64,000 nt of DNA from Rhizobium sp. AQ_MP (GTDB taxonomy: Bacteria; Pseudomonadota; Alphaproteobacteria; Rhizobiales; Rhizobiaceae): the NCBI RefSeq assembly GCF_014237835.1, contig NZ_JACJVI010000004.1, positions 124,001 to 188,000 on the forward strand. The letters run 5' to 3'. This document shows, piece after piece, positions 54,329-63,131 of the stretch. A program made the position numbers and the translations under genes. Position 1 is the stretch's first letter. The number at the start of each line of letters is the position of its first letter. The notes beneath the pieces are model-generated. The model was not told where the DNA came from. It saw only the letters and a program-made list of their open reading frames with translations, and made no database searches.

Positions 54329-55761
54329 CAGTGATGAATGTGACCATGAGCCTTGCGGACCGTCTGCGCGCCTTCGTCGATATCGTCGGCGAGGCCAATG
54401 CGCTGACCTCGACCGCTGATATCAAACCCTATCTGACGGAGAACCGCGGCCTCTATCACGGCGCCTCGCCGCTGGTGTTGAAGCCGGGTTCGACGGCGGA
54501 GGTCTCTGCCATCCTGAAGCTCGCCTCGGAGACCGGTACGGCAATCGTGCCGGTCAGCGGTCGCACCGGGCTTGTCGGCGGCCAGGTGCCGCGTGAGGAA
54601 AGCCAGGACGTGCTGCTCTCGCTCGAACGCATGAACAAAATCCGGGAGGTCGATCCCGTCGCCGACGTGATCGTTGCCGATGGCGGGGCCATCCTCGCCG
54701 ATGTGCAGAAGGCGGCGGAGGCACATGACCGGCTCTTTCCGCTGTCGCTCGGCTCGGAAGGCTCCTGCCGGATCGGCGGCAATCTCGCCACCAATGCCGG
54801 CGGCACGGCCGTGCTCGCCTATGGCAATATGCGTCAGCTCTGCCTTGGGCTCGAAGTGGTGCTGCCGACCGGAGAGATCTGGGACGGGCTGCGGCGTCTC
54901 AAGAAGGACAATAGCGGCTATGATCTGCGCGACCTTTTCATCGGCGCGGAGGGAACGCTTGGCGTGATTACCGGGGCGGTTTTGAAGATGGTTCCGCGTC
55001 CGCGCGGAAAGCAGGTCGCCTATGTCGGGCTCTCCTCGCCGGCAGCCGCGCTTCAGCTGTTCGAAAAGGCCTCGCAACGCTGCGGCTCGGCGCTCACAGG
55101 CTTCGAGCTGATGCCGCGGATCGGCATCGAATTCACGACCAAGCATATCCCGGGCGTGCGTGATCCGCTGGCGTCGGTGCATCCCTGGTATGCGCTGGTC
55201 GATATCTCGACCTCGGATTCGGCCGAGACGGCTGATACGATGATGCAGGAGCTGCTGGCGGAGGCCTTCGAGGCCGGGCTCGTTTCGGATGCGGCAATCG
55301 CTGCCTCGCTCGCCCAGCAGGATGCCTTCTGGCATCTGCGCGAGAGCATGTCCGAAGCGCAGAAGCCTGAGGGCGGATCGATCAAGCATGACGTCTCGGT
55401 GCCGGTCTCGCGCATCCCGGCCTTCCTTTCGGAGGCAGACGCTGCCGTGCATGCGCTGATGCCGGATGCACGGATCTGCGCCTTCGGCCATCTCGGCGAC
55501 GGCAATATCCACTACAACATCAGCCAGCCTGTGGGTGCCGATAAGGCGGCGTTCATCGCCCGCTGGCGCGAGGTCAATGCCGTCGTGCATGCGGTCGTAC
55601 ACCGGCACACGGGTTCGATATCGGCCGAGCATGGCGTCGGCCAGCTGAAGCGCGACGAACTGGCCGCGAGCCGTCCGGCGATCGAGACCGAGCTGATGCG
55701 GCGGATCAAGCAGGCCTTCGACCCCGCCGGGATCATGAACCCCGGCAAGGTGATCGGCTGA
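54325..55761 (+). CDS. FAD-linked oxidase (D-2-hydroxyglutarate / D-lactate dehydrogenase-like)
   Basis: A 478-residue flavoprotein of the VAO family. The FAD_binding_4 domain contains VPVSGRTGLVGGQVP and the GSCRIGGNLATNAGGTAVLAYGNMR adenine-binding region; the FAD-oxidase C domain ends with HRHTGSISAEHGVGQLKRDEL. Family members oxidise D-lactate, glycolate or D-2-hydroxyglutarate and pass electrons to quinone or a flavoprotein. The substrate is undetermined. Its start overlaps the preceding gene, suggesting one operon with the ModE-like gene 4 bases downstream. Confidence 0.87.
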   Translation: MTVMNVTMSLADRLRAFVDIVGEANALTSTADIKPYLTENRGLYHGASPLVLKPGSTAEVSAILKLASETGTAIVPVSGRTGLVGGQVPREESQDVLLSLERMNKIREVDPVADVIVADGGAILADVQKAAEAHDRLFPLSLGSEGSCRIGGNLATNAGGTAVLAYGNMRQLCLGLEVVLPTGEIWDGLRRLKKDNSGYDLRDLFIGAEGTLGVITGAVLKMVPRPRGKQVAYVGLSSPAAALQLFEKASQRCGSALTGFELMPRIGIEFTTKHIPGVRDPLASVHPWYALVDISTSDSAETADTMMQELLAEAFEAGLVSDAAIAASLAQQDAFWHLRESMSEAQKPEGGSIKHDVSVPVSRIPAFLSEADAAVHALMPDARICAFGHLGDGNIHYNISQPVGADKAAFIARWREVNAVVHAVVHRHTGSISAEHGVGQLKRDELAASRPAIETELMRRIKQAFDPAGIMNPGKVIG

Positions 55762-55765
55762 TCCG

Positions 55766-56152
55766 ATGACCGACGCCCCTCGCCTCTCGCTCCGGATCGA
55801 TCTTTCCAACGGTGCGCGGCTGGGTCCGGGCAAGGCGCAACTGCTGGCACTGATCGAGGAACATGGATCGATCCGGGCAGCGGGCGCCGCGATGGGCATG
55901 TCCTACAGACGGGCCTGGCTTTTGGCCGACGAGATCAACCGGATGTTCAAGGAGCCGTCGATCTTCACCCGTCACGGGGGGAAAAGCGGCGGTGGCGCGG
56001 GTCTGACGCCGTTCGGCGAGACGCTGCTCGAGGCGTGCCGGCGGATGGATGCGGAGAGCCGCAAGGCTCTCTCGACGGATCTCGACTGGCTTCAGAGCAT
56101 GCAGGCTGCGGATTTTGTGGCCGAAGGGCGGAAGGCCGACGACGAAGGCTGA
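55766..56152 (+). CDS. Short ModE-like regulator lacking the molybdate-binding domain
   Basis: A 128-residue protein equal to the N-terminal DNA-binding domain of ModE: GPGKAQLLALIEEHGSIRAAGAAMGMSYRRAWLLADEIN, then a wing (RHGGKSGGGAGLTPFG). E. coli ModE has an additional ~130 residues of two molybdate-binding modules that are absent here. It converges on modC with 4 bases between stops and is the best candidate to bind the palindrome before modA. Confidence 0.87.
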   Translation: MTDAPRLSLRIDLSNGARLGPGKAQLLALIEEHGSIRAAGAAMGMSYRRAWLLADEINRMFKEPSIFTRHGGKSGGGAGLTPFGETLLEACRRMDAESRKALSTDLDWLQSMQAADFVAEGRKADDEG

Positions 56153-56156
56153 CGGC

Positions 56157-57242
56157 TCAGCCTTTGGCCTGGCGAAACAGACCTTCCGAAGCGATCGACA
56201 CCGTCTTGAAGAGCAGGTGCACCGGTTTGCCGGGGGAAAGCGCCAACTGGCGCAGCGATCGTCGGGTGACTTCGGCGACAAGCGTCTGGCCCTGGCAGTC
56301 GACGGTGACGGTCGCGCTGGCGCCCGTGCCCTCCCCGATCTCGACGACTTGACCGGAGAGGCGATTGAGCGCCGAGAGGCCGGCTCCTGCCTCCGTCGCG
56401 ATGACGATATCGGAGACGGGCACGAAAACGCGGACGCGGGTGCCTGTTGGCAAATGGGTTTGTCGCAGCAGGATCGGGCCGGCTTGCGACAGGGCTTCCG
56501 TCAGGCCGTCGTCTTCGTGGTGGGCGGTGATCTCTGCCTCGATGAAATTGCCGGCCGGCAGGTCGCCGGATGCACGGGCTACGGTCGCCAGGGCTTCGTC
56601 GGGACGACCGACGGCGCGGGCTTTCCCATGGTCGAAGGTGACCACCGCATTGGCGAGGCGCGCGACCTCCTCGACGGAATGGCTGACATAGAGGATCGGC
56701 ACGCCGAACTCGTCGCGGATACGCTCGATATAGGGCAGGATCTGCGCCTTCAGCGCAGCGTCGAGGGCCGAAAGCGGTTCGTCCATCAAAAGCAGCTTCG
56801 GGCTTGCCATCAGGGCACGGCCGAGCGCGACGCGCTGCTTTTCGCCGCCGGAGAGATGGGAGGGCCGGCGGGCGAGCAGATCGGTGATGCCCAGCAGCGA
56901 GGAGATGCGCGTCAGATCTTCGCGGCGCTCGGCTCTCGGCAGCAGGCGTTCGCCGTAGCGGAGGTTTTGCAGCACAGTCAGGTGCGGGAAGAGGCGGCCC
57001 TCCTGAAAGACGTAACCGATGCGGCGGCGATGCGGCGGCAGGAAGGTCGAGGCGTCACTCCAGGTCTCGCCGTTGAAGGCAATGCGCCCTTCCTCAGGCC
57101 GGATCAGACCGGCAACCGCGTTGATCAGCGTCGTCTTGCCGGAGCCCGAGGCGCCGAAGAGGGCGGTCAGCCCCTCGCCGAGCGTGAGATCGGCTTGAAG
57201 CGTGAAGTCACCCTGACGATGGCGGATGGCGAGTTCCAGCAT
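56157..57242 (-). CDS. modC: Molybdate ABC transporter ATPase
   Basis: A 361-residue ATPase with Walker A FGASGSGKTTL, signature LSGGEKQRV, Walker B LLLMDEPLSALD and the switch His in VSHSVEE, followed by a C-terminal molybdate-binding MOP/TOBE-like domain (SALNRLSGQVVEIGEGTGASATVTVD). It drives molybdate uptake. Its ATG overlaps the modB stop by one base (TGATG), so translation is coupled. Confidence 0.95.
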   Translation of the reverse strand: MLELAIRHRQGDFTLQADLTLGEGLTALFGASGSGKTTLINAVAGLIRPEEGRIAFNGETWSDASTFLPPHRRRIGYVFQEGRLFPHLTVLQNLRYGERLLPRAERREDLTRISSLLGITDLLARRPSHLSGGEKQRVALGRALMASPKLLLMDEPLSALDAALKAQILPYIERIRDEFGVPILYVSHSVEEVARLANAVVTFDHGKARAVGRPDEALATVARASGDLPAGNFIEAEITAHHEDDGLTEALSQAGPILLRQTHLPTGTRVRVFVPVSDIVIATEAGAGLSALNRLSGQVVEIGEGTGASATVTVDCQGQTLVAEVTRRSLRQLALSPGKPVHLLFKTVSIASEGLFRQAKG

Positions 57243-57943
57243 CAGGCAGCTCCCATGCGAGCCGCGATACGGCGCGACAGGAATTCGGAAGCGATCAGGG
57301 CGCCGAGCGAGAGGACGATGGAAATCAGCGTCAGGCGCATGGCGGCGACATCTCCGCCGGGCACCTGGGTATAGGTGTAGATCGCCGAGGCGAGCGTCTG
57401 GGTTTCGCCCGGGATGTTGGAGACGAAGGTAATCGTCGCGCCGAACTCGCCCATCGACTTGGCGAAGGCGAGGATCGCGCCGGCGGCAATGCCGGGCAGG
57501 ATGAGCGGCAGGGTGACGGTGAAGAAGACGTAAGGCGGTGGGGCGCCGAGTGTGGCCGCGGCCGCCTCCAGCTTTCGATCCACGGCATCGAGCGACAGGC
57601 GGATGGAGCGGACGAGCAGTGGAAAGCCCATGACGGCTGCGGCAAGCGCGGCACCCGTCCAGCGGAAGGAGAAGACAAGGCCGAAGGTCTCGTCCAGGAA
57701 AGCGCCGACCGTGCCCCGCCTGCCGAAGGTGATCAAAAGCAGGTAGCCGGTGACGACAGGCGGCAGGATCAGCGGCAGGTGGACAAGGCCGTTCAGAAGC
57801 GACTTGCCCCAGAATTCCTTGCGCGAGAGCAGCCAGGCGACCAGCAGTCCCAACGGCAGCGAGAAGGCCACGGCTACAGCCGCGACCTTCAGGCTCAAGA
57901 GCATCGCGGTCCATTCTTCGGCCGTCAGGGTCAAAACGGGCAT
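57242..57943 (-). CDS. modB: Molybdate ABC transporter permease
   Basis: A 233-residue permease with about five or six membrane spans. It has the LPLILPPVVTGYLLL segment and the EAA-type coupling loop RKLEAAAATLGAPPPYVFFTVTLPLILPG. With two copies it forms the channel used by ModA and ModC. It starts 23 bases after the end of modA and overlaps modC. Confidence 0.95.
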   Translation of the reverse strand: MPVLTLTAEEWTAMLLSLKVAAVAVAFSLPLGLLVAWLLSRKEFWGKSLLNGLVHLPLILPPVVTGYLLLITFGRRGTVGAFLDETFGLVFSFRWTGAALAAAVMGFPLLVRSIRLSLDAVDRKLEAAAATLGAPPPYVFFTVTLPLILPGIAAGAILAFAKSMGEFGATITFVSNIPGETQTLASAIYTYTQVPGGDVAAMRLTLISIVLSLGALIASEFLSRRIAARMGAA

Positions 57944-57966
57944 CCCGGATGCAAATTGGGGCAGGT

Positions 57967-58764
57967 TCAGTTGGTCTTGGCCAGCACGGTAAAGCCGGCG
58001 GCGGTGAAGATGGCATGGGCATCGGCACCCTGCAAGTAAGCCAGGAATTCCGCCGCGCGCGGGTTCTTGCCGTCCGTGGTCAGGGCGACGGGATAGACGA
58101 TGGCGGGATGGCTCGCCTCCGGAAACGTATCGACGACCTTGACCGAGGGATCAACCCTGGCATCGGTCTCGTAGACAATGCCGAGCGGTGCCTCGCCACG
58201 GGAGACGAGCAGCAGGGCGGCGCGGACATTTTCCGCCTGTGCGACCTTGTCCTTGACGCTTTCCCAGACGCCGAGGTTTGTCAGCGCCGCCTTGCCATAT
58301 GTGCCGGCCGGGACCGCATCGACATTCGCCATGGCGAGGCGCTCATCGCCAAGCAGGGTTGCCAGCGGGAAGTTTGGCGCGATGGCCGTCGTAACGGCCG
58401 AGTCCTTCGGAGCGACCAGCACAATCCGGTTGCCGAGCAGATTGACGCGGGTGTCCGTCTTCACCTTGCCGGCCTTGTCCAGATGATCCATCCACTTGAG
58501 ATCCGCCGAGATGAAGACATCGGCCGGGGCGCCCTCCTCGATCTGTTTGGCAAGCGCCGAACTGCCGGCAAAGGAGAAGGTGACGTCCGCGCCGCCTGCG
58601 GCCTTCCAGGCGGCGGCAATCTTCTCGGCGCTCTCCTTCAGGCTGGCGGCGGCGAAAACGGTCACCGGCTCTTCGGCACGGGCGGCGGAGGAAAACGAAC
58701 CACCGACTGTGAGCGCCACGAGTGCGGCAAGAGCAAGGGTGGCATTTCTCAAGGTGCGGTCCAT
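57967..58764 (-). CDS. modA: Molybdate-binding periplasmic protein
   Basis: A 265-residue binding protein. The signal peptide ends SSAARA near residue 30; the mature protein opens with VTVFAAASLKESAEKI and contains FSFAGSSALAKQIEEGAPADVFISAD, the Ser residues that hold the oxyanion. It also carries GIVYETDARVDPSVKVV. It is the first gene of modABC, with the ModE box immediately upstream of its ribosome site. Confidence 0.95.
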   Translation of the reverse strand: MDRTLRNATLALAALVALTVGGSFSSAARAEEPVTVFAAASLKESAEKIAAAWKAAGGADVTFSFAGSSALAKQIEEGAPADVFISADLKWMDHLDKAGKVKTDTRVNLLGNRIVLVAPKDSAVTTAIAPNFPLATLLGDERLAMANVDAVPAGTYGKAALTNLGVWESVKDKVAQAENVRAALLLVSRGEAPLGIVYETDARVDPSVKVVDTFPEASHPAIVYPVALTTDGKNPRAAEFLAYLQGADAHAIFTAAGFTVLAKTN

Positions 58765-58778
58765 GTTTCTCTCCCCTT

Positions 58779-58802
58779 CGATATATCCCGATGGATATAT
58801 CG
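58779..58802 (-). promoter_or_regulatory. ModE box at the modABC promoter
   Basis: A perfect palindrome with 10-bp arms CGATATATCC and GGATATATCG separated by 4 bases. It keeps the CGnTATAT-N8-ATAnCG-like layout of E. coli ModE operators and lies 14 bases before the modA ATG, overlapping the likely -10 region. Confidence 0.8.
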
Positions 58803-58815
58803 ATAGCCAAAAACA

Positions 58816-58842
58816 AACCCGCCGACAAGATGCCGGCGGGTT
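58816..58842 (-). terminator. Terminator of the DUF1217 gene
   Basis: A 9-bp stem (AACCCGCCG and CGGCGGGTT, 9-base loop) is followed on the minus strand by TGTTTTTGG, just beyond the DUF1217 stop. Confidence 0.85.
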
Positions 58843-58859
58843 GGTCGACGTCCTCTCGA

Positions 58860-61043
58860 TCAGGCCTTGAGCTGCGAGAGGCTGAACAGCAGGTCGGCGG
58901 AGATGCCGCCGCGACCACCGCTCAGAATGGTGGACGCCGGGGAACTGGCAACACTGTTCTGTGTGTCGTACATGGCGGTGTAACGCTGCAGGAGGCGCTC
59001 CAATTTCTTTGGATCGCGCAAATCGGCAAGATTGAGTTTTTCCTTAATGATGCGCGCCTGCTGGTCGACATTCATCTTGGAGAAATCGTCAGTGAAGCCG
59101 AAGGTCGTTCGGAAGACGGCCATCAGAGCATCGTCGGCGATCATGCCGAAGGCATCGGTGATGGTGGGTGCCGTGCGCTGGAAGTAGAGCGCCAGGCGGA
59201 CGGCCTGGTTGCTCGCGCCTTCTGACTCTTCGAGCGTCTGGCGGAGGTATTTGTTGACGGTTTCAATGGTTTCGCCGCGCTGCTGGATCGTGCCCATAGT
59301 CTGGCGGGTCAGGTTTCCCTTGGCATCGAAATTGAAGGAAGCGACAAGCTCGGCCCAACGACTGTCGGCCTGCTGATTGACGAAGCTCTTGCGGTCGGAG
59401 AGATCCGATGCGAAGGCCTTCTTGAGGAAATCGTCATTCACGGTCTTCGGATCAAGGCCATAGGCGCTGATGACGACGTCGAGAACCTTGCGGTCGGCCA
59501 GGAGTTCCTTGACCGTGGTGATCGACTGGATGCGCTGCTGATAGACCTCCGCCTTCTTGGTGGCGGCTTCCTGGGCGGCCTTCTTCTCGTTGGCACCAAG
59601 GAAGCGAACCTCGTTGATGACGAACTGCTTGGCGATCATCGTCGCCGTCAGCGTGTTGTGCGGGGCAAGCGGCACGGCGGCATTGCCTTTGCTGTCGAAG
59701 TTGAAGAGCTTCGACATTTCGATCAGACGGCTGTCCTTCGACTTGTTTGCAAAGCTGTTGGGATCGGTGAAATCGCTGGTCAGAGCGCGCTTCAAGTCAC
59801 GGTCCGAGAATTCGTTTGCCTCAAAGCCAAAAGTACGCTGGAGCACGAGCCGCGTCGTGACGTCGGACAGGAGGTCATCGACTTTCTTGACCTCGTTCAT
59901 CCGCGTCTTGAAGAGATTGATCAGATTGGTCTTCTGCTCCTGGTCCGCATCGTCATAGTAGGTCGCAAAGCCGGAATTCGTGGAGGCGAGCTGGGTGGAT
60001 CCCTGCGCGGTCATGCCGGACTTAACGGAGCCGTCACTGGCGAAGTTGAACTGGCCAGCAAGCGCTACCCATGCGTTGCCACCATTTGTGGCAGCATAGC
60101 TGGACGGATCGGAGGTATCGCTGGTGACGATCTGCTTGAAGGTGCTCGCGGCCATGAAGCCCAGCTGGTAAGCGGTCTTCACATATTTGAACAGCCGCTC
60201 GTCACTGGTCAGCTGGTCGACGCTGGTGATCGACCCGATCTTGGACTCGTAATAGGCGCGCTCGCGCTGGCGATAAAAATCGGTGGCGTAGGTCTGCTCT
60301 TCCTCGACATACAGCGAGACCGTCGCCTCCTTCTGCGCGGCCGTCTGGGCGGTGGCACCGGACAGCGTCCCATCTGCATTGAAGTCGAAGGCTTGAGCAA
60401 GCTTCAGGAAACTCGCGGCACCGGCAGAGCCATTGGCCACAAGTTGATTGACATAGCTGTTCGGATCCGCGGTGTCGCTGGTCAAGACCTTCGTGAGATG
60501 ATCCTTGGTGTAACGGTTGCCATCGATGCCGTAGGCGTCGGACAGGAAACTCATCAGGCGGCTGTTGTTCACCAGATCATTGACATTGGTCACCTTGTCG
60601 ATGACCGCCTCGTAGTAGAACGCTTCCGTCTGAAGGGATTCGTTCTTTCCCGCGAGCGAGGTTGCATATTGTTTCAGCAGTTTGTCCTGCTGCGCATCGG
60701 TTTGCAGGTCGGCCTTCCCGGCCGTAAACTGGAACGAGGCGGCGAATTTGCGATAGCGCTCGTCACTCAACCGGTTGGCAAAGCTCTTTTCGTCCGAAAG
60801 ATCGCTCTCCAGCACCTTCTTCATGAAGGCCTTCGCATAGGTGAACTCTTCCAGACCATGCGCCTTCATGGCGTATGAATAGAGCTGGTAGTTGTTGAGA
60901 AACTCGTCGACCGTTTTGACCTTGCCGATGTTCTCTTTGAAATAGGCCGTCTGGCGCGTGACGATGGGATCCGAGGCCGCGCGATTGAGGCTGGCCTTGA
61001 TGTCACGATTGACAAGATTGTAGCTCAAATAGGTCGAGACCAT
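58860..61043 (-). CDS. Large multi-repeat DUF1217 protein
   Basis: A 727-residue protein made of about five diverged units, each with two blocks: a helix such as YYEAVIDKVTNVNDLVNNSRLMSFLSDAYGID, and a segment such as DLSDEKSFANRLSDERYRKFAASFQF. Second blocks start near residues 80, 200, 310, 420 and 570, and a last, partial unit resembles the DUF1217 C-terminus. DUF1217 proteins occur in rhizobial flagellar clusters. No signal peptide is seen, which would fit non-Sec export. The ATG at 61043 gives the MVSTYLSYN opening. Confidence 0.82.
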   Translation of the reverse strand: MVSTYLSYNLVNRDIKASLNRAASDPIVTRQTAYFKENIGKVKTVDEFLNNYQLYSYAMKAHGLEEFTYAKAFMKKVLESDLSDEKSFANRLSDERYRKFAASFQFTAGKADLQTDAQQDKLLKQYATSLAGKNESLQTEAFYYEAVIDKVTNVNDLVNNSRLMSFLSDAYGIDGNRYTKDHLTKVLTSDTADPNSYVNQLVANGSAGAASFLKLAQAFDFNADGTLSGATAQTAAQKEATVSLYVEEEQTYATDFYRQRERAYYESKIGSITSVDQLTSDERLFKYVKTAYQLGFMAASTFKQIVTSDTSDPSSYAATNGGNAWVALAGQFNFASDGSVKSGMTAQGSTQLASTNSGFATYYDDADQEQKTNLINLFKTRMNEVKKVDDLLSDVTTRLVLQRTFGFEANEFSDRDLKRALTSDFTDPNSFANKSKDSRLIEMSKLFNFDSKGNAAVPLAPHNTLTATMIAKQFVINEVRFLGANEKKAAQEAATKKAEVYQQRIQSITTVKELLADRKVLDVVISAYGLDPKTVNDDFLKKAFASDLSDRKSFVNQQADSRWAELVASFNFDAKGNLTRQTMGTIQQRGETIETVNKYLRQTLEESEGASNQAVRLALYFQRTAPTITDAFGMIADDALMAVFRTTFGFTDDFSKMNVDQQARIIKEKLNLADLRDPKKLERLLQRYTAMYDTQNSVASSPASTILSGGRGGISADLLFSLSQLKA

Positions 61044-61390
61044 GAGAAATTCCTGAAAAACGGATCGCGCGCGAATCACACTATGATGCACAATCCTTGC
61101 CTTAAGCTTTATGAAATCGTGAAGAAGCCGAAGGTCTAAACGCAGCCCCGGACTGCTCAGGGCCCCTCTTGAAGCGCTTCACGTATCAGGCCGGAACAGA
61201 AGCATCACGGTTTTCACTTTTTCGAAACCGTGACCGGTACGACAAAACTAACCATTTGACCGCGCAAGGTTTTCTTTACCGCATCTTTTAAGCTGTCTCC
61301 AACAGGCCGCTGCCTATGTTGCCCTCACAGAGGACGAAAAGTCCCAAACAGACGAGCACATGACGCGCTCTCGGGTAAAACAAGGGTAGC
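61044..61390. other. 347-base intergenic region between divergent DUF1217 and DUF6101 genes
   Basis: It contains two AT-rich promoter-like stretches (about 61085-61125 and 61245-61295) and, at 61205-61233, a perfect 9-bp inverted repeat TCACGGTTT / AAACCGTGA with an 11-base spacer. No gene was recognised. Confidence 0.55.
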
Positions 61391-61963
61391 ATGAAGATGA
61401 CGAACACGGTTTTGAAGCCAGCCTGGGCCGGCGCCACTCTGCGTCTGGATCCCTCGCGGTTCCCCCAGCAGGTTACGTATGCTTTGCGCGGCGCTCTGGG
61501 CGACGTCACAATCACGATTGACGAGCGCGGCGCCGTTCTGCGCAAGATCCTTCCCGGCAGCGGCCTGCCGCTTTCCTTCGCGCTTCCGACCCGCGCCTTC
61601 AAGGGTGTTGCCGCCCGTGCCATCGATCATGGCGACGGCGAGGTTACCGTTACGCTTGAACTGCATCACGAAGATCCGGATCTGTGCATTCCGCTGCTCG
61701 TCGCACATGATCTTTGCGACATCGCCGCCGACTGGCGCGGCTGGGCCGATGCCTTCCGCATTCCGATGCTGATGGTCGAAGCCGACGGCGTTGCCCGCCC
61801 GCTCGAGGAGCATCTCGGCGAGGTCCGTACCCGCGAGACGCAGCCGCGTCGCCGCCACTCCTATTTCGCCGAGCGTCGCCCCCGTTTCCTCGTGCGCCGC
61901 ACGACAGGCAAGCTCGGTGTAACCATGAAGATTTCCGGAAAGGAAATCATCGCACGCAACTGA
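61391..61963 (+). CDS. DUF6101 family protein
   Basis: A 190-residue cytoplasmic protein. Its opening (AWAGATLRLDPSRFPQQVTYAL), middle (LPLSFALPTRAFKGVAARAI, DLCIPLLVAHDLCDIAADWRGWADAFRIPMLM) and basic C-terminus (RRPRFLVRRTTGKLGVTMKISGKEIIAR) match my memory of the rhizobial family DUF6101, whose function is unknown. It converges on ubiA. A strong terminator follows 25 bases after the stop. Confidence 0.8.
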   Translation: MKMTNTVLKPAWAGATLRLDPSRFPQQVTYALRGALGDVTITIDERGAVLRKILPGSGLPLSFALPTRAFKGVAARAIDHGDGEVTVTLELHHEDPDLCIPLLVAHDLCDIAADWRGWADAFRIPMLMVEADGVARPLEEHLGEVRTRETQPRRRHSYFAERRPRFLVRRTTGKLGVTMKISGKEIIARN

Positions 61964-61988
61964 TTTCGTCCCAGGACTGAACATGCAG

Positions 61989-62024
61989 AAGGCCCGGAAG
62001 TCGACTTCCGGGCCTTTTGTTTTT
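61989..62024 (+). terminator. Terminator of the DUF6101 gene
   Basis: A perfect 12-bp stem (AAGGCCCGGAAG and CTTCCGGGCCTT) closes on TCGA and is followed by TTGTTTTT. Confidence 0.92.
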
Positions 62025-62096
62025 GGGGGATATCGGCCGGCAACGTCTCGAAATGAAACGAAATCGGCGCCCGGTTTAGGTTGACCTAAGCGAAGT

Positions 62097-63050
62097 TCAG
62101 GCGAAGGGAATAGCAGCGACCAGGCCCAGGAAGATGATCAGGCCGACACGATTGTTCGACTTGAACAACTTCAGGCATTGGGCGCCGTCATCGATATCGA
62201 GAACCTTTATCTGCCAGGCGAAGAGGCCGGCTGCCATCAACAGACCGATCACGGCCGGGAAGGCGGCACCGCCTGCAAGGAAGGCCGACAGCAGGAGGAC
62301 GAGCGTCAGTCCGTACAGTCCCGTCAGCCAGATCTTGGTGTCCTGACCGAAAAGGCGGGCGGTAGAGCGGACGCCGACAAGAGCATCGTCCTCGCGGTCC
62401 TGATGGGCATAGATCGTGTCATAGCCGATCGTCCATGCGACAGCGCCGATGTAGAGCAGGACCGCTGCGAGCGAAAGATTGCCATGCAGTCCTGCCCAGC
62501 CCATCAGGCCGCCCCAGGAAAATGCGAGGCCCAGGAAGAATTGCGGCCAGTCGGTGAAGCGTTTGGCAAAGGGATAGATCGCGACAACCGCGAGCGAGAG
62601 GATGCCGAGCACGATCGAGAAGGTGTTGAAGCAGAGAAGGACAGCAAGCCCGACCAGCGACTGGATGACCATGAAGATCTTGGCGTCGCGGCGGCTGATG
62701 CGACCTGACGGCAGGGGTCGCGAGCGGGTTCGGGCGACCTGATTGTCGATGTCGTGGTCGACGAGATCATTGTAGGTGCAGCCGGCGCCGCGCATAGCGA
62801 CCGAGCCGATGAAGAAAAGCACGAGGTGGAAGACGAACAGGCCAACGCTCAGACGGTCTTCTGCGGCCAGCGCATTGGCCCCGAGCGCCGAAGACCAGAA
62901 GCAAGGCCACATCAAGAGTTGCCAACCGATGGGCCGGTCCCAGCGGGCAAGCTGGGCATGGGGCCAAAGCCATCGCGGCAGGATGCGATAGACGAAGTTG
63001 TCGGAGGGCGCGTCAATGACGCGATCGATGTTCGGCTCGGTGGTGCTCAT
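62097..63050 (-). CDS. ubiA: 4-hydroxybenzoate polyprenyltransferase
   Basis: A 317-residue integral membrane prenyltransferase of ubiquinone synthesis. The first aspartate-rich motif NDLVDHDIDNQVARTRSRPLPSG and the second DTIYAHQDREDDALVG bind the magnesium-diphosphate of the polyprenyl donor. About nine membrane spans are visible. The ATG at 63050 is preferred over the TTG at 63056. It attaches the isoprenoid tail to 4-hydroxybenzoate. Confidence 0.96.
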   Translation of the reverse strand: MSTTEPNIDRVIDAPSDNFVYRILPRWLWPHAQLARWDRPIGWQLLMWPCFWSSALGANALAAEDRLSVGLFVFHLVLFFIGSVAMRGAGCTYNDLVDHDIDNQVARTRSRPLPSGRISRRDAKIFMVIQSLVGLAVLLCFNTFSIVLGILSLAVVAIYPFAKRFTDWPQFFLGLAFSWGGLMGWAGLHGNLSLAAVLLYIGAVAWTIGYDTIYAHQDREDDALVGVRSTARLFGQDTKIWLTGLYGLTLVLLLSAFLAGGAAFPAVIGLLMAAGLFAWQIKVLDIDDGAQCLKLFKSNNRVGLIIFLGLVAAIPFA

Positions 63051-63131
63051 GGGCAAACTGATAGAGCATGGGCGGTTGCAAGAAAACCGCCCGCCGTCGT
63101 TCGCCCGTTAAAATCGGCTGCGGCCTTTTCG

